Positions 44,812 to 48,704 of a DNA stretch of 48,704 bases are shown piece after piece. The stretch is from assembly GCA_026709225.1 (NCBI GenBank), contig JAPOTJ010000072.1, positions 1-48,704 of the forward strand, read 5' to 3'. Under the pieces are notes generated by a model that ran no database searches, was not told where the DNA came from, and worked only from the letters and a program-made list of their open reading frames with translations. Made by a program: the position numbers and the translations under genes. Origin of the DNA: Gammaproteobacteria bacterium (lineage in GTDB: Bacteria > Pseudomonadota > Gammaproteobacteria > Pseudomonadales > Azotimanducaceae). Numbering within the stretch: the stretch's first letter is position 1; every line of letters starts with the position of its first letter.

Positions 44812-47037
44812 TCAAGGGCTCAGTTGCCAAGACACGGCGAGCTTGTAGTTTCGTCCGGGTTCGGAGACACCTTGGTACACCCGCTCATAGTTCTTGTCAG
44901 TCACATTATCAATGCCGAGGTCGAAACGAAGACGCTGCTCGGCAATGCGAGGTCGCCATGTCGCGTATACATCGACTACGCCGTAGCCGTCGCGCTCTTC
45001 GGCGACACCCACACCGCCAGCGATCGCGAAGCTGCCGCTGGCGGTGAGGCCATCGATATTGTCGGTGCTAGCGCCGCGCCGTTTGAAATCGTCGGCAATC
45101 TGCAAACGCAGACCAAGCGTTGCATCCACCTCGGACAGATTCGTTCCGATATCGAGCGCTAAGCGGTCGGGTGTCAGCGAACCCAAATCATCCCCGGTCG
45201 TGGTATCCATGCCTTCAATGCTAGCAAACGCCAGACGCGCGTACATGCTTGCTGCCTGGTAGCTGAGCTCCGCTTCCCAGCCCGACAGTTCGGCCTCGTT
45301 GATGTTGGCGGATTGGGTCGTACCGAATGTGCACGGCTGAAAGAACGGTGGCACGAAGCATGATGGGTCTGGCTCTGAGAGAACGCTGATGCCGATCAGA
45401 TCATCGGCTTCGGTGTCAAAGTGGCTCAGCTTGACTTGAACTCGGTCTCCTTCGGTCAGCACGCTAGAAAAATCGAGCCCGAAGCCGAGCTCAAAGGTCA
45501 CGCTCTGCTCGGGTACGAGGCTCGCATTGGACGTGAAGTTGTTGGAGGCGAACACGAGCGACCCTCGCATCGGATTGAACAGGACCGGATGCGGGATACT
45601 GAAATGTACGCCGGAAAGATACAATTCATTGACCGACGGCGCGCGGAAAGCTTCCGAATAGGCGCCAAAAAGCTTTAGCCAACCGAGCGACGAGGGCGAG
45701 AAGCTTGCCGAGAAACGCGACGACACCGCTTCGTCTTTGTTGTTGCCTCCGCTCACTGTGTCGGGCGAATTGTCGAAGCGATCAAAGCGGATACCCGGAA
45801 TCAAAAGAAATCGACCAATGTCGGTATCGATCAAGGTCTCTAGCTGGCCGAACACGCCCGTGAATTCGCTTCTGGCGTTCGGCACACCGTTGCGGCGTCG
45901 GTCCATGGTGCGATTGTCGAGTCCGGTCTGCTCATCCCGATACCAGTCGGCGCCAACGGTCAGTGTGGTGTCCGTGCGACCAAGCACAATGCGCGATGCG
46001 TTGCGCAGGTTGAATCCAACAGTACCGATTTCGCGGACGGTTGTTCGAGGCAGGGTTGGATCAAACTCGACCACATCGGTATTGGAGACGTAGGCGGTCA
46101 TGTCGAGAGCGAGCCAGTCGTTGCCCGCAGGGTAGTAGGCGAGGCCCGCCTTGTAGGTGTGTGAATCGATGTCCTTGTCAACCTCGCGGTCAAGCACATC
46201 GTTGCCGGTGCCGAGTGTGCCTTGGCCGTTGTTCGGTTCGATCACCTTGTTACCGAATCGCTGCCATGACAGGTCAAGGGTAAGCTCGTCGGTCAGCGCT
46301 TGGCGGCCTTTGATAAGCGCGGTGTCAATCTCGTCGTCTGACGGCAAGTCAACACCGGAGCCGAGTGAGATGTTGCCCGATTGCCGAATGCCGAAGCTTG
46401 CAATGCCATCGAATCCGCCTCGGCGGGCAAACGCGGTGGCCGAGCCAAGCGCCTCGTCGTTGACGCTGTGATATCCCGTGCGGAATCGAAAGCCCCAGGG
46501 CTGATCCGACAGGTCGGACGCCGCCACGCTCTCAATCGCAAGCACTCCGCCAACTGCGCCTGACCCATAGAGCGCCGAGGCACCGCCGCGCAAGACCTCA
46601 GCCCTGCCAACGACTTCTGGGTCCACGAAAAAGCGGCCATCGTGTGCGGATATAAAGTTCTGACGCACACCGTCAAGGAGCACCAATACGTTCTCGCCAG
46701 TTAAGCCGCGAATGGCGGGCAATTCGCCTGTCCGTCGCGGGCCGCCGCGGAACTCCAGACCAGGCACATCGCGCAGCGCATCTGACATCGAAGACGGTGC
46801 GCGCGCCTCTAGCTCGTTCCGGTCGATCACGGTCACATGACCTGGATAGTCAAACACCGGGATCGGATTTGACGTGCCGTAGACGGTCATCGTCTCGATT
46901 GGGAGGTCACTCTCGCCCCCGACACGCTCTGATGGCGTCTCATCGTTTGCGAGTGTGGCGTTGCCAGCAACCAGCGTCAATAGGATTGACGCACGAAGCG
47001 TTGTCACGATTTTTGCATGCGCATATCCAACCACCAT
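44812..47037 (-). CDS. TonB-dependent haem/haemoglobin receptor
   Basis: 741 aa outer-membrane beta-barrel. Signal peptide of about 30 residues (core ASILLTLVAGNATLA). The TonB-box region is probably IETMTVYGT, the plug follows with DALRDVPGLEFRGG and VEVLRGGASALYGSGAVGGV-like sequence, and the barrel has the haem-receptor FRAP motif (SEAFRAPSVNELY near residue 460) and an NPNL-like NASLVPE. It ends in ...AVSWQLSP and not a terminal Phe, a slight oddity. The start at 47037 was chosen because the signal peptide begins there. A Fur-box-like palindrome lies 46 bases upstream. First gene of the haem-uptake operon. Confidence 0.93.
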   Translation of the reverse strand: MVVGYAHAKIVTTLRASILLTLVAGNATLANDETPSERVGGESDLPIETMTVYGTSNPIPVFDYPGHVTVIDRNELEARAPSSMSDALRDVPGLEFRGGPRRTGELPAIRGLTGENVLVLLDGVRQNFISAHDGRFFVDPEVVGRAEVLRGGASALYGSGAVGGVLAIESVAASDLSDQPWGFRFRTGYHSVNDEALGSATAFARRGGFDGIASFGIRQSGNISLGSGVDLPSDDEIDTALIKGRQALTDELTLDLSWQRFGNKVIEPNNGQGTLGTGNDVLDREVDKDIDSHTYKAGLAYYPAGNDWLALDMTAYVSNTDVVEFDPTLPRTTVREIGTVGFNLRNASRIVLGRTDTTLTVGADWYRDEQTGLDNRTMDRRRNGVPNARSEFTGVFGQLETLIDTDIGRFLLIPGIRFDRFDNSPDTVSGGNNKDEAVSSRFSASFSPSSLGWLKLFGAYSEAFRAPSVNELYLSGVHFSIPHPVLFNPMRGSLVFASNNFTSNASLVPEQSVTFELGFGLDFSSVLTEGDRVQVKLSHFDTEADDLIGISVLSEPDPSCFVPPFFQPCTFGTTQSANINEAELSGWEAELSYQAASMYARLAFASIEGMDTTTGDDLGSLTPDRLALDIGTNLSEVDATLGLRLQIADDFKRRGASTDNIDGLTASGSFAIAGGVGVAEERDGYGVVDVYATWRPRIAEQRLRFDLGIDNVTDKNYERVYQGVSEPGRNYKLAVSWQLSP

Positions 47038-47082
47038 AGAAATTCCTTCGACCAATGGAGCAGGGGTACGCATATAAACACA

Positions 47083-47101
47083 AATGCGAATCATTCGCAA
47101 A
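47083..47101 (-). promoter_or_regulatory. Fur box upstream of the haem receptor gene
   Basis: The 19-mer AATGCGAATCATTCGCAAA is centred on 47092 with a perfect GCGAAT-C-ATTCGC core. It closely fits the Fur-box pattern (AATGATAATCATTATCATT-like) seen in gammaproteobacteria. Position, 46 bases before the start codon, suits repression of the haem operon when iron is plentiful. Confidence 0.75.
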
Positions 47102-47129
47102 TTTTATTTGTGTCTTTGCTATTCATGTC

Positions 47130-48287
47130 TCAAGGGCAGGGCTCTTTGCTGTTCGCAAGGTCCGGAATAGATGCGGCTGGCAACACGCTGATGTGCTCGT
47201 TGACCGGATAGGCACGACGCGTCGGGCAAACAACATAGAGGTGGTCAAGCGCCAAGATGTCCACCGCGCCGTAGAGCGCCTTGCCAAGCTTCGGTGCTTC
47301 GCTGAACTTCATTTCAAAACCGATGCGCTTGCCCTCTTGGTCGATGATGAGGTCGATTTCGCCGCCGGCGTGTGCGGCCCAAAACCATGCCGATGGAGGG
47401 TTCAAGAGGGAGAGGATTTGCTCGATGAGGAAGCCTTCCCATGACAATCCGACGATTCCATGTCCCATGAGGGTTTGCTGCGTCTCTATGCCAAGCAGCG
47501 CGTGAAGCAGCCCCGAGTCTCTGAAATACACTTTTAGAGCCTTCACTTGCCGCTTGTTGACATTGGTGTGCCAAGGTTGAAGCTGGCGAATCATGAACGT
47601 GCCGGTCAGCATGTCGAGGTAGCTGCGCAGCGTTTTGTCCGACGCGCCCAAGGACCGGCCAAGTTCAGACGCATTCCAAGTACGCCCGTGCCAGTGCGCG
47701 AGCATCGTCCAGAATCGTCGCATGGCGATTGGAGGAATGCGGATGCCAATCTCAGGCATGTCACGCTCAAGAAATGTGCGAATAAAGCCTTGTCGCCAAG
47801 CAAAGCTGTCCGCATCGGAAGACGCAAGGTATGCGCGCGGAAAGCCACCCCGCAGCATGAGCGAGAGCAGGTCCGCGCTGCCGATTTCTTGCATATTGAA
47901 ACCTGCGATATCGACGAATTCGATACGACCCGCTAAAGATTCCGATGCGCCGCGAACGAGGTCGGGCGAAGCGCTTCCGAGTATCAGGAATTGTGTGTCA
48001 GACTTCGGCCGGTCAACAAGTACGCGCAGGGTGCGAAAGAGCGACGGCATGCGCTGAATCTCGTCAAGCACGACAAGGCCCGTGAGTTCACCGAGGGTGA
48101 GCTCCGGGTTTGCGAGCGCGCGAACGTCCTGTTCAGACTCAAGATCGAAGACGGTAGCCGCTTTCCCTTGCGCAAACTGATTCGCAAGCGTTGTCTTACC
48201 GCTTTGCCGAGGGCCGAGCAGCGCGGTGATGGGGGATCGGGCGGTACTGACCGACAGCCGCTCAAGGTATGTGGTTCGTTCAATCAT
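47130..48287 (-). CDS. AAA_14/DUF4143 family ATPase
   Basis: 385 aa. Walker A LLGPRQSGKTT at 23-33, Walker B GLVVLDEIQR with the typical DEIQRMPSLF of this family, and LILGSASPDLVRGASESLAGR as the sensor region. C-terminal DUF4143 domain with YFRDSGLLHALLGI, and a nuclease-like GGEIDLIIDQEGKRIGFEMKFS (E-x-D...E-x-K). The function of this common family is unknown; some are suggested to be toxin-like or mobile. It has its own promoter: a TATACT lies just upstream of the ATG, overlapped by a long inverted repeat. Confidence 0.88.
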   Translation of the reverse strand: MIERTTYLERLSVSTARSPITALLGPRQSGKTTLANQFAQGKAATVFDLESEQDVRALANPELTLGELTGLVVLDEIQRMPSLFRTLRVLVDRPKSDTQFLILGSASPDLVRGASESLAGRIEFVDIAGFNMQEIGSADLLSLMLRGGFPRAYLASSDADSFAWRQGFIRTFLERDMPEIGIRIPPIAMRRFWTMLAHWHGRTWNASELGRSLGASDKTLRSYLDMLTGTFMIRQLQPWHTNVNKRQVKALKVYFRDSGLLHALLGIETQQTLMGHGIVGLSWEGFLIEQILSLLNPPSAWFWAAHAGGEIDLIIDQEGKRIGFEMKFSEAPKLGKALYGAVDILALDHLYVVCPTRRAYPVNEHISVLPAASIPDLANSKEPCP

Positions 48288-48294
48288 GCGGTTG

Positions 48295-48347
48295 AGTATA
48301 GCGTAATTCTTTGAAAATTCGGACTGATATTCCGAATTTTCAAAGAA
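48295..48347 (-). promoter_or_regulatory. Promoter with 17-bp perfect inverted repeat, AAA_14 ATPase gene
   Basis: The -10 hexamer TATACT (48300-48295, minus strand) ends 7 bases before the ATG, so the mRNA would be nearly or wholly leaderless. Overlapping the expected -35 region is a perfect inverted repeat of 17 bp per arm (48307-48323 and 48331-48347; arm core CTTTGAAAATTCGGA), separated by 7 bases. Its position suggests an operator; the binder may be the ATPase itself, which is inference. No good -35 hexamer is seen, so an activator could be needed. Confidence 0.6.
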
Positions 48348-48595
48348 AAAGCCCCCGACTGAAGACGCTTGAGCGAAATCTCATGCGTGGGTTCGCAGGC
48401 TCCTCGCCGGAGCCAGCGCCCGCTGAACTCAAGCTTGGCTCTATATGATCGTCAATCGACCTTCCAAATAGGCCAGCCAAGCGCAGAGACGGTCGAAGTC
48501 ACATGAATTGGCATCGTGTTCGCGAGCGTTCATAGTGGTGACGTTACACAGAAGAAATTCCCTGCTTCGCCCCTTGGAGTCGTATCACCACTGCG

Positions 48596-48704
48596 TCACC
48601 AGCGCCCGGTGAACTCGATCCCGAGGCCGTTCTCAGGCGGCGCGCCCGTGTAGGCCCGCCGGAACGCGCTGATCCCGACCGCCATGTCCGCCGCGGCCGC
48701 GCCC
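48596..48704 (-). CDS. C-terminal end of an unidentified gene (partial)
   Basis: The minus-strand frame is open from the window edge to a TGA at 48598-48596. It gives about 35 residues ending in NGLGIEFTGRW, with an Ala-rich start. Very G+C-rich compared with everything else in the window. Too little for identification. The stretch 48348-48595 before it holds no gene I can support; it contains a small GGCTCC-TCGCC-GGAGCC hairpin near 48409. Confidence 0.4.
   Translation of the reverse strand, partial: GAAAADMAVGISAFRRAYTGAPPENGLGIEFTGRW

Overview
The window looks like a chromosomal segment of a Gram-negative, probably gammaproteobacterial genome of moderately high G+C. The evidence is a division and cell-wall (dcw) cluster leading into secA, a prs-rplY-pth-ychF block in the usual gammaproteobacterial order, a trpG-trpD-trpC operon, and a Fur-box-controlled TonB haem receptor with haem oxygenase. 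The exact lineage cannot be fixed from this sequence. A secreted ankyrin-repeat protein and many toxin-antitoxin or defence genes would fit a host-associated or sponge-symbiont lifestyle, but that is only a guess.

Layout. 1-7656: the 3' end of mraY, then murD, ftsW, murC, ftsQ, ftsA and ftsZ, mostly joined by ATGA or GTGA stop/start overlaps. murG, murB and ddl are missing from their usual places, and lpxC is missing after ftsZ. 7686-13022: a DUF721 gene on the minus strand, head-to-head and overlapping with an M23 peptidase gene, then secA and argJ. 13049-13124: tRNA-Thr(CGT). 13125-17541: a more AT-rich accessory block. It holds a 76-bp hairpin element, a secreted Cys-rich protein, a secreted HExxH/EF-hand/ankyrin protein, IS-end-like inverted repeats and an AbiEii-like nucleotidyltransferase with a small partner. 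17574-19142: an AbgT transporter.

19603-31164 is the most notable region: a minus-strand, defence-like operon. In transcription order it encodes an XRE-SNF2 helicase-NOV/DUF3883 fusion, a shortened NYN protein, a short ORF with a perfect Shine-Dalgarno, a DUF2971 protein, a DUF1156 adenine-specific DNA methylase and a DUF499 ATPase. A sigma70-like promoter with a palindrome in its spacer precedes it. Between the helicase and NYN genes lies a compact plus-strand unit with a near-consensus promoter, about 60 nt of transcript and a GAAA-loop terminator, which looks like a small RNA. Next to the operon is a PIN-domain toxin-like pair (31319-32597).

32641-40999 returns to housekeeping genes: aminotransferase, SDR-like protein, trpG-trpD-trpC-VOC, then on the minus strand tRNA-Gln(TTG), prs, rplY, pth and ychF. 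From 41001 a second accessory stretch holds a possible PD-(D/E)XK protein and an ORC-like AAA ATPase. This is followed by the haem-uptake operon (TonB receptor, haem oxygenase, DUF454 protein), an AAA_14/DUF4143 ATPase behind a 17-bp perfect inverted repeat, and the end of an unidentified, very G+C-rich gene at the window edge.

How the genes work together. The dcw genes make and activate peptidoglycan precursors and assemble the Z-ring. SecA drives protein export. The trp genes carry out tryptophan-pathway steps after chorismate. The haem operon takes in haem and releases its iron under probable Fur control. The 19.6-31.2 kb operon combines DNA methylation, a large ATPase and a helicase-nuclease, the combination expected of a self/non-self DNA discrimination system.
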